Positions 28,863 through 40,244 of a stretch of 64,000 nucleotides of DNA are shown in pieces. This stretch comes from Mycobacterium saskatchewanense (GTDB lineage: Bacteria; Actinomycetota; Actinomycetes; Mycobacteriales; Mycobacteriaceae): the NCBI RefSeq assembly GCF_010729105.1, contig NZ_AP022573.1, positions 3,162,001-3,226,000 of the forward strand, read 5' to 3'. Numbering within the stretch: the stretch's first letter is position 1; each line of letters begins with the position of its first letter. Both the position numbers and the translations under genes were made by a program. Below the pieces are notes generated by a model. The model was not told where the DNA came from, searched no databases, and saw only the letters and a list, made by a program, of their open reading frames with translations.

Positions 28863-28896
28863 CATTTGGCGCAGACGCGTTACTAATGGTGCCTGG

Positions 28897-29655
28897 CTAA
28901 CGATTTGCCAGCGAGTCGGCGATCGCCAGGGCCTCCTGGGCGCCGGCCCGCAGCGCGCGGCAGCACATGACCAGCCAGGCGGCCACGCCCTCCGGTGTCC
29001 CCTCCGCAAAGCCGCGGGCGGCGTCGCGATACGCCGCGGGTTGCCGCATCCAGCTCACCTCGGGCACCCCCAGGCCGTGCGGGTCGAGCCCGGTGGCAAT
29101 CGTCACCAGCCGCGACACGGCGCGGGCGACGACGCCGTCGGCGCTGCCGAACGGCTGCAGGGTCAACAGTTCCCCGTGTGCGACGGCTGCGACGACGGGC
29201 GCCGCCGCCCGCGTGCCGCCCGTCACCAGACCCGCCAGCAACTCGAGGCGCGGCCCCACCTCGGGGTCGGTCCGAGGTCGCCCCAGCCGGTCGGCGTCCA
29301 CCTGGTCGGCGGCCGCCAGCATGTGCAGCCGGGCCAACGCTTGCAGCGGCGCCCGCTGCCACACACCGACCAGGGGGCCACCGCCACCTTCCAGGGCCTG
29401 GGCCACCCGCAGCGCCCCGGCGAACACCGGCTCGCTGACCTGTCCCGCATCCGCCACGTCGTCCAATCGCACCGGACCCCCGTCGAGCACCGAAGACGCG
29501 CGCGCCGCCCGCAGCGCCGCTTCGGCGGCGCTCACCGGCCACCCCCGCAGGTTGGCCCGGTGCCGGTGAGCGCGGCCGAGGGCGTCGCGGGCCCGGTCGC
29601 TGGCCTCGGCGACGCCGGGGAGGTCCATCAACGGGGCCAGCGGATCGCCTGTCAC
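28897..29655 (-). CDS. Degenerate Fic-fold protein (Rv3662c-like)
   Basis: A 252-residue helical protein, last gene of the dpp operon, starting 11 bases after dppD ends. It has an inhibitory-helix-like SSVLDG (54-59; Fic consensus is S/T-x3-E-G/N) and, at 167-178, QPFGSADGVVAR, which aligns with the Fic catalytic motif HPFxxGNGRxxR but lacks the catalytic His and the GNGR anion-binding loop. It is therefore likely a Fic fold without AMP-transfer activity. The family assignment is by eye; the annotated function in other mycobacteria is unknown. Confidence 0.65.
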   Translation of the reverse strand: MTGDPLAPLMDLPGVAEASDRARDALGRAHRHRANLRGWPVSAAEAALRAARASSVLDGGPVRLDDVADAGQVSEPVFAGALRVAQALEGGGGPLVGVWQRAPLQALARLHMLAAADQVDADRLGRPRTDPEVGPRLELLAGLVTGGTRAAAPVVAAVAHGELLTLQPFGSADGVVARAVSRLVTIATGLDPHGLGVPEVSWMRQPAAYRDAARGFAEGTPEGVAAWLVMCCRALRAGAQEALAIADSLANR

Positions 29656-29666
29656 AGCTTGCCAAC

Positions 29667-31301
29667 CTATCGGGGCGCTGCCGGGGCGCGCGGAATGGCC
29701 TCCAGCAATCGACGCGTGTAGGGATGCGCGGGCCGGGTGAACAATTCCTCGGTGGGCGCCCGCTCCACCACTTGCCCGGCCTGCATCACCAGCACCTCGT
29801 CGGCGATCTGACGGATCACGGCCAGGTCGTGGCTGATGAACAGGTAGGTCAATCCCAGCCCCGCCTGCAGCTCGCCGAGCAGGTCGAGGATCTGCGCCTG
29901 CACCAGGACGTCGAGCGCCGAGACCGCCTCGTCGAAGACCAGCACCTCGGGCCGCAGCGCCAGCGCCCGGGCGATCGCGACCCGCTGCCGCTGCCCGCCG
30001 GACAGCTCACGGGGCAGGCGCCGCAGCACGGACGCCGGCAGCGCCACCTGGTCGACGAGGTTGCGCACCGCCTCCTCACGCTGCGCGCGATCACCGATCC
30101 GGTGAATTCGCAACGGCTCTTCGATGGCCCGGAACACCGAGTACATGGGATCCAGGCTGCTGTAAGGGTTTTGAAATACCGGCTGGACCCGCCGGCGGAA
30201 GGCCAGCGCTTGCTCCCGCCGCATCGTGCCGTCGACCCGGGTGCCGTCGAAAACCACTGTGCCCGAGGTCGGTTCCAACAGGCCGAGCACCATGCGCGCC
30301 AGGGTCGACTTGCCTGAGCCCGAGCCGCCGGCGATCGCCAGGGTGCCCGCCCGGCGAAGCCGGAACGACACGGCGTCGACGGCGCGGAACTCTGCCCGCC
30401 GCTTCCCCGGCCACCCGGGCGTGGCGCGGGGCTCGCGGTAGACCTTGGTCAGCTCGGAGGCGACGAGGATGTCGTCGGCCGGTGCTGCCGCCGACCGAGC
30501 CCGGGCCGCGCTCCTGACCGCCAGCGACGGCGCCGCGGCGACCAACCTGCGGGTGTACTCGTGGCCCGGGGCGTGCAGGATCGTCTCGGCCGCACCGGAT
30601 TCCACAACCATGCCGCGATGCATCACGACCACCGACTCGGCCCGTTCGGCGGCCAGGGCCAGGTCGTGCGTGATGAGCAGCAGCGCGGTGCCCAGTTCGC
30701 CGGTGAGCTGCTGCAGGTGGTCGAGCACCTGGCGCTGAACGGTGACGTCGAGCGCGGAGGTCGGCTCGTCGGCGATGAGCAGCTTCGGCCGGCCCGCCAT
30801 ACCGATGGCGATCAGCGCCCGCTGGCACATGCCGCCGGACAGTTGATGGGGGTAGCGGGCGGCCTGCTTCGCCGGATCCGGCATGCCCGCCTCCGCCAGC
30901 AACTCGACGGCGCGGTCGCGCACCCCGCCGCCGAATGCGTTTGCCCGCAGAGCTTCCCGGATTTGGAACCCTATTTTCCAAACCGGGTTGAGGTTGGTCA
31001 TCGGATCCTGCGGGACGTAGCCGATGGAGCGGCCGCGGATGGATCGCAGCAGGCGGCGGTCGGCCCCGGCAATGTCGCGCCCGTCGAAAACGATGCGTCC
31101 GGCGGTTATTCGCCCCCCGGGTGGTAGCAGCCCAAGGATCGCGGCGGCCGTGGTGGACTTGCCGGACCCCGATTCCCCCACCACCGCGACAGTCTGGCCC
31201 GGCAGCACCGTCAGGTCCACGCCCCGAACCGCCGGGGCGCCCGCACCGAAGGTCACCCGTAGCCCCTCGACCGACAGGAGCGGCGCCGCCGGGCCGGTCA
31301 T
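29667..31301 (-). CDS. dppD: Peptide ABC transporter, fused ATP-binding protein DppD
   Basis: A 544-residue protein with two complete ABC ATPase domains. First: GESGSGKSTTAA Walker A, LSGGMCQRALIA signature, LLIADEPTSALD Walker B. Second: GGSGSGKSTLAR, LSGGQRQRVAIA, LVFDEAVSALD. It powers import by DppBC. ATG 31301 overlaps the dppC stop; an in-frame start 3 codons upstream is not needed. It combines the roles of DppD and DppF of other bacteria. Confidence 0.95.
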   Translation of the reverse strand: MTGPAAPLLSVEGLRVTFGAGAPAVRGVDLTVLPGQTVAVVGESGSGKSTTAAAILGLLPPGGRITAGRIVFDGRDIAGADRRLLRSIRGRSIGYVPQDPMTNLNPVWKIGFQIREALRANAFGGGVRDRAVELLAEAGMPDPAKQAARYPHQLSGGMCQRALIAIGMAGRPKLLIADEPTSALDVTVQRQVLDHLQQLTGELGTALLLITHDLALAAERAESVVVMHRGMVVESGAAETILHAPGHEYTRRLVAAAPSLAVRSAARARSAAAPADDILVASELTKVYREPRATPGWPGKRRAEFRAVDAVSFRLRRAGTLAIAGGSGSGKSTLARMVLGLLEPTSGTVVFDGTRVDGTMRREQALAFRRRVQPVFQNPYSSLDPMYSVFRAIEEPLRIHRIGDRAQREEAVRNLVDQVALPASVLRRLPRELSGGQRQRVAIARALALRPEVLVFDEAVSALDVLVQAQILDLLGELQAGLGLTYLFISHDLAVIRQIADEVLVMQAGQVVERAPTEELFTRPAHPYTRRLLEAIPRAPAAPR

Positions 31302-32173
31302 GCGCGCCACGCCCGCGACGCCGGGTCCAGCGCGTCGCGCAAGGCGTCACCCAGCATCATGAACGACAGCACCGTGATGGCCAGCGCGCCGGCCGGATAG
31401 AACAGTATGGGCGAGCCGGACCGCAGCCGGCTCTGCGCCAGGTTGATGTCGCCGCCCCACGACACCACCGTCGGCGGCAGGCCGACACCGAGGTAGGACA
31501 GGGAGGCTTCGGTCACGATGAAGATACCCAGGGCGAGAGTGACCACCGCGAGGACCGGACCCAGCGCGTTGGGCAACGCATGCCGCAGCAAGATCTGGAA
31601 ATCGCTGAGCCCCAACGCCTTCGCTGCCAGCACATAGTCACTGGCCCGCACCTCGAGCACGGCCCCGCGGGCGATCCTGGCCACCTGCGGCCAGCCGAAC
31701 AGGGCGAGGATGGCGATCACCGTCCACACCGTGCGGTGGCGCATCGCCCCCATGATGACGATCGCGGCCAGCAGGAGCGGCAGCCCGAAGAACACGTCGG
31801 CCACGCGCGAAACCACCGCGTCGATCCAGCCCCCGTAGAAGCCGGCGAGCGCGCCCAGCGTCCCGCCGACGACGAACACGAGCAGGGTGGCCCCGAGCCC
31901 GACGGTGACCGAGGCGCGCGCCCCATACACGGTGCGGGCGTAGATGTCATGGCCTTGCAGGTCGGTGCCGAACCAGTGCGCCGCGGAGGGCGGAAGCAGG
32001 CTTTGGCTGGGACTGGCATAGGCGGGGTCGATCCCGGTGAACCAGGCCGGAAAGACCGCGACCACCACGATGAGGACGATCAGCGCCGCGGCAACGAGAA
32101 ACTTGGGGCGCCGACGCAATTCGCGCCACGTGTCGCGCCAGAAGCCGTGGCGTTCGATGGGCGGCTCAGGCAT
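31298..32173 (-). CDS. dppC: Peptide ABC transporter permease DppC
   Basis: A 291-residue inner-membrane permease with about six helices and the EAA-loop sequence AAKALGLSDFQILLRHALPNALGP that contacts the ATPase. The start overlaps the end of dppB by 8 bases, and the stop overlaps dppD. Confidence 0.93.
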   Translation of the reverse strand: MPEPPIERHGFWRDTWRELRRRPKFLVAAALIVLIVVVAVFPAWFTGIDPAYASPSQSLLPPSAAHWFGTDLQGHDIYARTVYGARASVTVGLGATLLVFVVGGTLGALAGFYGGWIDAVVSRVADVFFGLPLLLAAIVIMGAMRHRTVWTVIAILALFGWPQVARIARGAVLEVRASDYVLAAKALGLSDFQILLRHALPNALGPVLAVVTLALGIFIVTEASLSYLGVGLPPTVVSWGGDINLAQSRLRSGSPILFYPAGALAITVLSFMMLGDALRDALDPASRAWRA

Positions 32174-33092
32174 ATCGGATCCGGGGATCGAGGGCGGCGT
32201 AGAGCAGGTCCACCGCCAAATTGGTCACCAGGTAGATCAGCACCAGCACCGTCACGATGGACACCACGGTCGGCGCTTCCTGCCGCGTCACGGCCTGGTA
32301 GAGCACGCCGCCGACGCCGTGGATGTTGAAGATTCCCTCGGTCACGATCGCGCCACCCATCAGCGCCCCCAGGTCGGCGCCGAGGAAGGTCACCACCGGG
32401 ATCAGCGAGTTGCGCAGGATGTGCACCGTCACCACCCGCGGGCGCGAGAGTCCCTTGGCGGTGGCGGTCCGCACGTAGTCGGCGTGCGCGTTGGCGGCCA
32501 CCGCCGACCGGGTCAGCCGCACCACGTAGGCGAACGACACAGAGCCCAGCACGATCCCCGGCAGCAGTAGCCGCCCGAGGGTCGCCCGGTCGCCCACCGT
32601 GACCGGCGCGATCCCCAGCCGGACGCCGAACACGAACTGCGCCAGGAATCCCAGGACGAAAATCGGGATGGCGATGATGACCAGGCCCGCGATCAGCACG
32701 GTGGAATCGAAGATCCCGCCCTGACGCAGCCCGGCGACCACCCCGAAGCCGACGCCGAGCACGGCCTCGACGACAACGGCGATCAACGCCAGCCGCAGCG
32801 TGACCGGAAAGGCGTGCGCCAGAACCAGACTCACGGGCAGGCCGGAATAGGAACGGCCCAGATCGCCGTGCACGACGCCGCCGAGGTAGCGCAGGTACTG
32901 CACCAGGAACGGCTCGTCGAGGTGGTAGCGGGCGCGCAACGCCGCGGCAACCGCGGGCGTCAGCGGCCGGTCCCCCGCCATCGCGGCGACCGGATCGCCG
33001 GGCAGCAGGAAGACCATGCCGTAGATCAGCAGCGTGGCGCCGAGAAAGACCGGAACCATGATGGCGACTCGGCGCGCGATGTAGACGACCAT
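32166..33092 (-). CDS. dppB: Peptide ABC transporter permease DppB
   Basis: A 308-residue permease. The N terminus MVVYIARRVAIMVPVFLGAT and the EAA-loop TATAKGLSRPRVVTVHILRNS are typical of DppB/OppB. It begins 1 base after the dppA stop, in the same operon. Confidence 0.94.
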   Translation of the reverse strand: MVVYIARRVAIMVPVFLGATLLIYGMVFLLPGDPVAAMAGDRPLTPAVAAALRARYHLDEPFLVQYLRYLGGVVHGDLGRSYSGLPVSLVLAHAFPVTLRLALIAVVVEAVLGVGFGVVAGLRQGGIFDSTVLIAGLVIIAIPIFVLGFLAQFVFGVRLGIAPVTVGDRATLGRLLLPGIVLGSVSFAYVVRLTRSAVAANAHADYVRTATAKGLSRPRVVTVHILRNSLIPVVTFLGADLGALMGGAIVTEGIFNIHGVGGVLYQAVTRQEAPTVVSIVTVLVLIYLVTNLAVDLLYAALDPRIRYA

Positions 33093-33093
33093 C

Positions 33094-34707
33094 TCAGCCC
33101 TTCACGATCTCCTCGTAGTCCGGCAGGCCGTTCCAGGTGACGGTGACGCCATGGACCTCCGAAGACCACCCCACCACACCGATGTTGTCCCACAGCGGGA
33201 CGACGGGCATGTCGTGCAGCAGGATCCGCTGTGCGGCGTTGGCCAGGGCCTCCGCGTCCCGCATGGTGGGCGCGGCCTCGGCGGCCGCCAGTGCCGCGTC
33301 GAATTCGGCGCTCGAGTAGCCGACGTCGTTCGACCCCGCGCCCGTGGCGAAGATCGGTGCCAGGAACTCCAGCAGCGAGGGATAGTCCCCCTGCCAGGCC
33401 GCGCGAAAGGCCGTCGAGATGGTGCGGTTGGTGATCTGCGTGCGGAACCCGGCGAAAGTGGGTTGCGGCGCGCCGATCGCATCGATGCCGAGCACGTTCT
33501 TGACGCTGTTGGCGACCGCGTCGACCCACTCCTGGTTCCCGGCGTCGGCGTTGTAAGCGATCGCGTACTGGCCGCTCCACGGTGAGATCGCATTGGCCTG
33601 TTCCCAGAGTTGTTTGGCGCGTGCGGGATCGAAGTCGAGCACGTCTCTGCCCGGCAGGTTCGGGTCGAAGCCGGGCAGCGACTGGGCGGTGAAATCGCGC
33701 GACGGGCTGCGGGTGCCCAGGAAGATCTGCTTGCAGATCTGCGCGCGGTCCACGGCGGCCGACAGCGCGAGCCGGCGCAGGCGGCCCTCCTCGCCGCCGA
33801 AATGCGCCAGCCGCAAGGGGGTGTCGAGGCTGTGTTTGACCGCGACCGGGCCGCTGGCGACGTGCTCGCCGAGATCGCGCCGATACACGGGCAGCGCGCT
33901 CGGCGGGATCGTGTCGAGCACATCGAGATTCCCCGACAGCAGGTCCGCGTAGGCCGTATCGAGGTTGGCGTAGAACTCGAACCTCAGGCCTTTGTTGCGC
34001 GGCTTCCGGTTTCCCCGGTAATCGGGGTTTACCCTCAGGTCGATCCTGACGTTGTGTTCCCAGGCCGGGCCGTCCGGACCGTCGGCAAGCTGGTAGGGGC
34101 CGTTGCCGATCGGGTTTCGGCCAAAGGCCGCCATGTCGCGAAAAGCGCTCTCGGGCAGCGGATAAAACGCGCTGTGGCCCAGCCGCATCACGAAGTCGAT
34201 CGTCGGCGCCTTGAGCCGAACGGTGAATTCGAGGTCGTTGACCACCTGCAGCCCGGACATTCTGGTCTGCTTCGCATCCGCGCCCGCGACGTCGTCGAAT
34301 CCGTCGATCGGGCTGAAGAAGCTCTGCTGAAGTTGGGCGTTGCGGCTCAACGCGCCGTAGTTCCACGCGTCGACGAACGAGTGCGCCGTCACCGGTGAGC
34401 CGTCGGTGAATTTCCATCCGGGCTCCAGGACGATGCGGTAGTTGACGTTGTCGGCGGTCTCGATGGTCTGGGCGACCTCGTCCGAGGGCCTCCCGCCGGC
34501 GTCGTAGGAGATCAGGCCGGCGAAGAGCCGATCGAGGATTCGCCCCCCGTTGCTGTCGTTGGTGCTGGTCGGGACGAGGGGGTAGGGCGGCTCGCCGCCG
34601 TTGACCAGAACCAGGTCCGGGGTGAGCACTCCGCCGCCGCAACCGGCCGGGAACAGAATGGCGGCGGCCGAGGCCAGTAGGGCGAGGGCCCCGCGCATCC
34701 GACGCAT
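33094..34707 (-). CDS. dppA: Peptide ABC transporter substrate-binding lipoprotein DppA
   Basis: A 537-residue SBP_bac_5 family lipoprotein: signal sequence with the lipobox FPAGC (cysteine about residue 22 after MRRMRGALALLASAAAIL), then a mature domain beginning LVNGGEPPYPLVPTST. It binds peptides outside the membrane and delivers them to DppBC; the M. tuberculosis system is linked to haem and peptide uptake. ATG 34707 is chosen for its signal peptide; the open frame upstream is a shadow. TAGGGT ends 7 bases before the ATG, so the operon mRNA may be leaderless. Confidence 0.94.
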   Translation of the reverse strand: MRRMRGALALLASAAAILFPAGCGGGVLTPDLVLVNGGEPPYPLVPTSTNDSNGGRILDRLFAGLISYDAGGRPSDEVAQTIETADNVNYRIVLEPGWKFTDGSPVTAHSFVDAWNYGALSRNAQLQQSFFSPIDGFDDVAGADAKQTRMSGLQVVNDLEFTVRLKAPTIDFVMRLGHSAFYPLPESAFRDMAAFGRNPIGNGPYQLADGPDGPAWEHNVRIDLRVNPDYRGNRKPRNKGLRFEFYANLDTAYADLLSGNLDVLDTIPPSALPVYRRDLGEHVASGPVAVKHSLDTPLRLAHFGGEEGRLRRLALSAAVDRAQICKQIFLGTRSPSRDFTAQSLPGFDPNLPGRDVLDFDPARAKQLWEQANAISPWSGQYAIAYNADAGNQEWVDAVANSVKNVLGIDAIGAPQPTFAGFRTQITNRTISTAFRAAWQGDYPSLLEFLAPIFATGAGSNDVGYSSAEFDAALAAAEAAPTMRDAEALANAAQRILLHDMPVVPLWDNIGVVGWSSEVHGVTVTWNGLPDYEEIVKG

Positions 34708-34956
34708 GCCTGCGACCCTAGGGCCTGGGCCGTCGGGCTGGTGCGGCGTGGGCGCGGCGGTCCACGTCCCGCGCCATATCCCGGCTATCCATGGCCGCTG
34801 CCGCCACGCCGGACGGGACAGTCGGCCACTGCGTTCATCGTCCGTCGGTGCCGTCCTGCCGGCGTTGGGCGGACTCGGGATTCTCGCGAACACCGCCCGT
34901 GTCGTGTCGGAGCACGCCGCGCGGGAATCGCGTACCACCGGCCCGGCTCCCTCTAG

Positions 34957-35199
34957 GGGCGTTTCACCGACGACTCGCTCACGCTGTGTTTCATCGCCAA
35001 CCTCATCCACGGCCACTGCTACCTGAGGACCGACATCACCAACACGACGACGTGGACCCCGGCCAATTGTGATACCGCGCGGTTCGCAACGCTCACGGTC
35101 GAGCAGCGGATCGACGGCAGCACGGACGAAACTCAATGTCCCGACGGGACGAAGGCCAACGCCTACCCCACTTCCCCCCGCGTCTACTGGCTGGCGTGA
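34957..35199 (+). pseudogene. 3' remnant of a secreted Cys-containing protein gene
   Basis: An open frame from just after a stop at 34956 to TGA 35199 encodes FTDDSLTLCFIANLIHGHCYL... ending SPRVYWLA, with four cysteines spaced as in small secreted mycobacterial domains. There is no start codon within it, and the upstream 250 bases carry no signal peptide in this frame. It looks like the C-terminal part of a gene whose 5' half is lost. The family is similar in look to LppU-type septum/lipoprotein domains, but this is weak. Confidence 0.5.
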
Positions 35200-35227
35200 G
35201 GGGCTCGCACCTCGTGATCCACCGCCA

Positions 35228-35806
35228 TCAGCCGGCGGTCACCGGATGCACCTGCAGCGAGCAGGCGTCGATGGGGGCCGCGACGGAAAAGACCTGACCG
35301 GCGTCCGGCGGCGTGACCAAAAGGCCGGTGTACGTGGGACACAGGTTGCCGTCGCGGTCGATCGCCACGCCCTCGACGACGGCTTGCGCCTGGGTCGAGA
35401 GCGACAGCGTGACCGTGGGCGGCACCTCCACGCCGACCGGTAGGCCGCCCATGTACCCGCGCGGCGTGGGCTCGCCGTGCAGGAGCGGACCGCCGTCGCC
35501 CGTGTCGACCCCGGGATAGCCGGTCAGCGTGCACGGCTCGACGCCGCTCGCGAGGCTGAAATACAGCGTCACCGCGCGGTGACCGACCGCAGCCTGGATA
35601 GGGGAAGCGTTCACCGCGATGCGATCCGACCAACACGGCGTCGGCTGGTCGCCGGTGTCGAAGGGCACGGCCCGGGCCGGTGGTCCGGACACGACGGCGC
35701 CCACCCAGCCCACCGCCACCGCGGCGAGACCGGGGACCAGCCGGCAACACCACCGCCCTCGAGATCCTGGCACCCCGTGATTATCGAATACAAGAGCAAT
35801 TTTCAC
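35228..35806 (-). CDS. Secreted DUF4232-type protein
   Basis: A 192-residue protein with an N-terminal hydrophobic segment (LVPGLAAVAVGWVGAVVS) and a likely cleavage after ARA (about residue 45). The mature domain has four cysteines and WSDRIAVNASPIQAAVGHRAVTLYF, typical of DUF4232 proteins of unknown function secreted by mycobacteria. It is divergent from acs. No orthologue is recalled at this place in M. tuberculosis. Confidence 0.75.
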   Translation of the reverse strand: MKIALVFDNHGVPGSRGRWCCRLVPGLAAVAVGWVGAVVSGPPARAVPFDTGDQPTPCWSDRIAVNASPIQAAVGHRAVTLYFSLASGVEPCTLTGYPGVDTGDGGPLLHGEPTPRGYMGGLPVGVEVPPTVTLSLSTQAQAVVEGVAIDRDGNLCPTYTGLLVTPPDAGQVFSVAAPIDACSLQVHPVTAG

Positions 35807-35883
35807 CCCGGTTTGACGAACCGCTTTTCGCCTCGCGGCGTTAGGCTCACAGACGATTTACGCGCCACGACATAGGAGAACCA

Positions 35884-37842
<1,959 letters not shown>

Positions 37843-37843
37843 C

Positions 37844-38542
37844 TCAGGCGGGCAGCGGCGCAAACCCCGCGCCGGGCCGGTGCTTGGCGTTGATGTCGGC
37901 CAGGATCGCGTTGAACGACTGGACCACCGCCGGGGTGTGCAGCGGGATGTACTTGATGACGCAGGTCGGCAGGTTGTCGCTGAACGCACCGTGGATCATG
38001 CCCACCAGCAGGCCGTTGACGGTCACCGGCGCCCCGGAGTCCCCGGGCTGGCCGCAGACCTGCATGACGATGGTGCCCGGATCCTGACCCGGCCCCCAGG
38101 TGACCCCGCAGGAGTTACCCGTGGTGCGGCCCTGCTTGCAGGCAATCTCGCCGAAGGCCGGATCGGGTCCGATGCCGTTGATCGGGAACCCGTTGTAATT
38201 GGCCGTGGGTGTCACCTTGGCCGGGTCGAACTTGATGACCGCGTAGTCGAGGGTGTCGTTGCCGGCGACCATGGTGCCCAGGATGCCCGCGTTCTCGGCG
38301 CCCTCGCCGGCGACCTTGGCGCCGGGGCCGCCGCAGTGCGCGGAGGTGAAGCCGATCAGCTCGCCGGCGGCGTCGTTGCCGATGGTGGTGAGGGTGCACA
38401 TGGTGTCCCCGTTGATCACGATGCCCGCACCGCCCCCCATCGGAACCCGGACATCGGCCGCGGCGGCACGGGAGGGCAGGCCCACGAGCGCCAACAGCAT
38501 GGTCATCGTCGCGGCAACGAAGTACCGGTGCGCCGTCCGCAA
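37844..38542 (-). CDS. Secreted trypsin-like serine protease (Rv3668c-like)
   Basis: A 232-residue chymotrypsin-fold protease. The signal peptide ends near RAAAA-DVR. The catalytic triad is visible: His in FTSAHCGG, Asp in NDTLDYAVIKF, and Ser in GQPGDSGAPV. Paired cysteines (TMCTL/AHC, IACK/NSCG, QVCG/PTCV) suggest disulfides. Probably exported to the periplasm or outside. Confidence 0.9.
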   Translation of the reverse strand: MRTAHRYFVAATMTMLLALVGLPSRAAAADVRVPMGGGAGIVINGDTMCTLTTIGNDAAGELIGFTSAHCGGPGAKVAGEGAENAGILGTMVAGNDTLDYAVIKFDPAKVTPTANYNGFPINGIGPDPAFGEIACKQGRTTGNSCGVTWGPGQDPGTIVMQVCGQPGDSGAPVTVNGLLVGMIHGAFSDNLPTCVIKYIPLHTPAVVQSFNAILADINAKHRPGAGFAPLPA

Positions 38543-38730
38543 AGCACCACTCCCATCGATCGACCGGCGTCAGACCGGCTTGGTAAGTCTATGGGCTCCG
38601 CGCCTCGCGCCGCCCGAATCGGCGCCGGGCACGGGTGGTCCTCGGCTGGCCTCGTTCGGCGCCGCGTCCGCATGGCAACATAAACCGCGACGAGAACGCG
38701 CCCGGGGCGAGAAACGAGAGAGGTCCGTCT

Positions 38731-39273
38731 GTGAGCAAGACCGATGGCAAGAACGGTGTGCCCAGCACCCTGACCACTATTCCGTTGACCGACCCGCACG
38801 CCAAGCCCGTCGAGCCGTCGATCGGCGACCTGATCAAAGACGCAACCGCCCAGGTCTCCACGCTGGTGCGCGCCGAGGTGGAACTGGCCCGCTCCGAGAT
38901 CACCCGCGACGTGAAGAAGGGCCTGACCGGCAGCGTCTTCTTCGTCGCCGCCCTCGTGGTGCTGTTCTACTCCACCTTCTTTTTCTTCTTCTTCCTCGCC
39001 GAGCTGCTCGACACCTGGCTTTGGCGCTGGGTGTCGTTCCTGATCGTGTTCGGGATCATGGTCGTGGTGGGTGCCCTGCTAGGACTGCTGGGTTTCCTGA
39101 AGGTGCGGCGCATCCGAGGGCCGCGGCAGACGATCGAATCGGTCAAGGAGACGCGCACCGCCCTGACCCCGGGCCACGACAAGCCCGCCGCCGGCGCGAG
39201 GAAGCTCACCGAAGCCCACGGCCGGCACGAAAAGCCCGAGAACGGGGCCCCGTCCGATCCCTCGGGTTGGTAG
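38731..39273 (+). CDS. Actinobacterial holin-X-like membrane protein (Rv3669-like)
   Basis: A 180-residue protein with a soluble N terminus (SIGDLIKDATAQVSTLVRAEVELARSE), two adjacent membrane helices (about 70-95 and 100-125) and a charged C tail. It matches the Act_Holin-X superfamily, whose role is unclear; despite the name it need not be lytic. GTG 38731 has AGAGAGG upstream; the longer open frame is rejected. The stop abuts the ephE start, so they form an operon. Confidence 0.85.
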   Translation: MSKTDGKNGVPSTLTTIPLTDPHAKPVEPSIGDLIKDATAQVSTLVRAEVELARSEITRDVKKGLTGSVFFVAALVVLFYSTFFFFFFLAELLDTWLWRWVSFLIVFGIMVVVGALLGLLGFLKVRRIRGPRQTIESVKETRTALTPGHDKPAAGARKLTEAHGRHEKPENGAPSDPSGW

Positions 39274-40239
39274 ATGGCGGCACCGGACCCGTCGGTCACG
39301 CGCATCGACGGGCCATGGCGTCATCTGGATGTGCACGCCAACGGCATTCGGTTCCATGTCGTCGAGGCCCTGCCGTCCGGCGCCGACGCGGCCGCGCCGG
39401 TCACGGCACGGCCGCTGGTGATGATGCTGCACGGCTTCGGATCGTTCTGGTGGTCGTGGCGCCATCAACTGCGCGGCCTGAGCGGCGCGCGGGTGGTCGC
39501 GGTGGACCTGCGCGGTTACGGCGGCAGCGACAAGCCGCCGCGCGGCTACGACGGCTGGACACTCGCCGGCGATACGGCGGGACTGATCCGAGCGCTCGGG
39601 CACTCGTCGGCGACGCTGGTCGGCCACGCCGACGGCGGGCTGGCCTGCTGGGCCACGGCGCTGCTGCATTCGCGGCTGGTGCGCGCCATCGCGCTGATCA
39701 GCTCGCCGCACCCGGCCGCGCTGCGACGGTCCACGCTGACCCGCCGTGACCAAAGTCGCGCCCTGCTGCCGACGCTGCTGCGCTACCAGGTGCCCGTCTG
39801 GCCGGAGCGCCTGCTGACCCGGGACAACGCCGCCGAGATGGAACGCCTCGTCCGCCGCCGGGGTGGGGCCAAGTGGATTGCCTCCGAGGACTATTCGGAG
39901 ACCGTCGGGCATCTCAGGGTGGCGATCCGGATTCCGGCGGCCGCGCACTGCGCGCTGGAATACCAGCGTTGGGCGGTGCGCAGCCAGCTGCGCGACGAGG
40001 GCCGGCGCTTCATGAAGTCGATATCCCAACAGCTCGGCCTGCCGCTGCTGCACCTACGCGGCGAGGACGATCCCTACGTGCTTGCCGACCCGGTGGACCG
40101 CACCCAGCGCTACGCACCGCACGGACGGTACGTATCCATCGCCGGCGCTGGGCATTTCAGTCACGAAGAGGTGCCCGAGGAGACCAACCGGCACCTGATG
40201 AGGTTCTTCGAGAACGTGCACGGCTCACCGGTGCGCTGA
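39274..40239 (+). CDS. ephE: Alpha/beta hydrolase, epoxide hydrolase family (EphE)
   Basis: A 321-residue alpha/beta hydrolase. The oxyanion region is HGFGSFWWSWRHQ, the nucleophile elbow VGHADGG with Asp, and the C-terminal His in GHFSHEE, so an epoxide hydrolase-type Asp nucleophile is kept, although the usual D-W after H is D-G. Substrate unknown. It is directly downstream of the holin-X gene and convergent with marP. Confidence 0.87.
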   Translation: MAAPDPSVTRIDGPWRHLDVHANGIRFHVVEALPSGADAAAPVTARPLVMMLHGFGSFWWSWRHQLRGLSGARVVAVDLRGYGGSDKPPRGYDGWTLAGDTAGLIRALGHSSATLVGHADGGLACWATALLHSRLVRAIALISSPHPAALRRSTLTRRDQSRALLPTLLRYQVPVWPERLLTRDNAAEMERLVRRRGGAKWIASEDYSETVGHLRVAIRIPAAAHCALEYQRWAVRSQLRDEGRRFMKSISQQLGLPLLHLRGEDDPYVLADPVDRTQRYAPHGRYVSIAGAGHFSHEEVPEETNRHLMRFFENVHGSPVR

Positions 40240-40244
40240 ACCGG

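Noticed and set aside
28465..28896. RNase P RNA or tmRNA in the gap
   Set aside because: The conserved GAGGAAAGTCC of RNase P RNA and a tmRNA tag frame were not found; position and size fit the Ms1/MTS2823 RNA.
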